From: Chitinophaga pinensis
GTDB lineage: Bacteria; Bacteroidota; Bacteroidia; Flavobacteriales_D; Crocinitomicaceae
NCBI GenBank assembly: GCA_945883825.1
Contig: CAMCYF010000025.1
Coordinates: 1 to 33,904, forward strand
Length of the DNA stretch: 33,904 nucleotides
Direction of reading: 5' to 3'
The notes beneath the pieces are model-generated. The model saw nothing but the letters and a program-made list of their open reading frames with translations. It did no database searches and was not told the DNA's origin. The position numbers and the translations under genes are program-made. Shown one piece after another: positions 33,326 through 33,904 of the stretch (its first letter is position 1; each line of letters opens with the position of its first letter).

Positions 33326-33904
33326 ATGAAAAATACTCTTACTTTTTGTTTCATTCTTTTTTCACTTTCTTCACTTCTTGCCCAGCAGCAAATAGGAAAT
33401 TCAAACATGGAAGAATGGGATAATATCGGCGCTACAACAGAAGAACCTACTAATTGGAATGGATTTAAGTCTGCGAGTGGTGGCTTATCCGGCTTTGCTT
33501 CGCAGCAAGTTTTTAGGTCAACAGCTATTCGTTCAGGAGCTTCTGGGATGTATTGCGCACGAATTTTTTCTAAATCAATTATAGGAATAGTTGCGAATGG
33601 TACTCTGACACTTGGGAGAATTAATATGGGAAGTTCAACTGTAACGGATATTTCTGCAAATTACAATATTTCCTTAACGAACGATCCAAATTTTTCTGAA
33701 GCTTTAACTTCTATTCCAGATTCAATTGTTTTTTGGGCTAAATATACTGCGGCATCAAATCAGCAAGCAAGAATTCACGCGATAACTCATGATGCTTTTG
33801 ATGTTCACGATCCAATTGATGCAGCATCGAGCCCACATGTTATTTCAACTGCAGCATATAATTTTTCTCCAAATACAGCATGGGTTCGTCATTCTGTTCC
33901 ATTT
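33326..33904 (+). CDS. secreted PCMD-type protein, 5' part
   Basis: The frame is open for 193 codons to the right edge, so the gene is cut. The signal peptide covers about 1-20 (MKNTLTFCFILFSLSSLLAQ). The mature start QIGNSNMEEWDNIGATTEEP, then TNWNGF, and later IPDSIVFWAKYTA fit the putative carbohydrate metabolism domain (PCMD) proteins of Bacteroidota, in which 'N..ME.W' and 'P..W' openings are usual. Such proteins often end in a T9SS sorting domain, which would lie outside the window. Its ligand is unknown. Confidence 0.75.
   Translation, partial: MKNTLTFCFILFSLSSLLAQQQIGNSNMEEWDNIGATTEEPTNWNGFKSASGGLSGFASQQVFRSTAIRSGASGMYCARIFSKSIIGIVANGTLTLGRINMGSSTVTDISANYNISLTNDPNFSEALTSIPDSIVFWAKYTAASNQQARIHAITHDAFDVHDPIDAASSPHVISTAAYNFSPNTAWVRHSVPF

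Noticed and set aside
1..33904. tRNA, rRNA, CRISPR, prophage or intact IS
   Set aside because: No cloverleaf-like T-loop, regularly spaced repeat, transposase or phage gene was found by eye; a tRNAscan or Rfam run would settle RNA genes.

Overview
The window looks like chromosome of a low-GC Bacteroidota member, most likely order Flavobacteriales and perhaps near Crocinitomicaceae/Fluviicola (inference from gene content; no 16S is present). The supporting signs are TonB-dependent receptors with an N-terminal carboxypeptidase-D-like regulatory domain, a secreted protein with a type IX secretion (T9SS) C-terminal sorting domain, a PCMD-type secreted protein, a parE-parC pair, Bacteroidota-type promoters (TTG about 20 bp upstream of TAnnTTTG) and almost no Shine-Dalgarno sequences. 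Most genes are core housekeeping genes. I see no tRNA or rRNA gene, CRISPR array, phage or intact insertion sequence.

Layout. 1-390 is non-coding and holds a nested palindromic repeat. 391-3757 (minus) is an outer-membrane receptor, tatA and purE. 3898-6092 (plus) is a tightly overlapped four-gene unit: nitroreductase, small membrane protein, outer-membrane barrel, DUF985 cupin. A small lipoprotein follows at 6173. 6482-11132 (minus) is one operon, dapD-menI-menF-menD-terC, carrying three menaquinone steps plus a lysine/peptidoglycan step and a TerC membrane protein. An MFS transporter (11268, plus) faces a metal locus at 12731-15662, in which a ZnuD-like TonB receptor and a Cys/His-rich lipoprotein are divergent from a Fur/Zur-family regulator. 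15801-20381 is parE-parC (topoisomerase IV), followed by a T9SS cargo protein with Asp-boxes. After a 465-bp gap come ornithine aminotransferase, a phosphohexomutase, an M23 peptidase, a membrane protein, kbl, a DUF58 protein, a DUF1456 protein (minus), a trans-sulfuration PLP enzyme (minus), era, der and the 5' part of a PCMD secreted protein cut by the right edge.

The most interesting locus is the metal-acquisition cluster. Between the receptor and the regulator lies a perfect 13-bp palindrome (GCAACA-T-TGTTGC, 15241-15253), and a second copy matching at 11 of 13 positions (15205-15217). The two sites bracket the receptor's TATATTTG promoter element, so one covers the upstream promoter region and the other the predicted start of transcription. 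With the regulator's two CxxC pairs, the receptor's GIPGHTHD loop and the lipoprotein's CxxCH motif, this reads as a zinc-responsive uptake system with a little-described lipoprotein partner. The metal is inferred.

Other points of note are a four-cysteine insertion (CX2CXCX3C) in ornithine aminotransferase, an M23 peptidase gene with no usable ATG start, promoters placed so close to start codons that the mRNAs would be leaderless or nearly so, and several inverted repeats in gaps, including one built from the 3' ends of two convergent genes.
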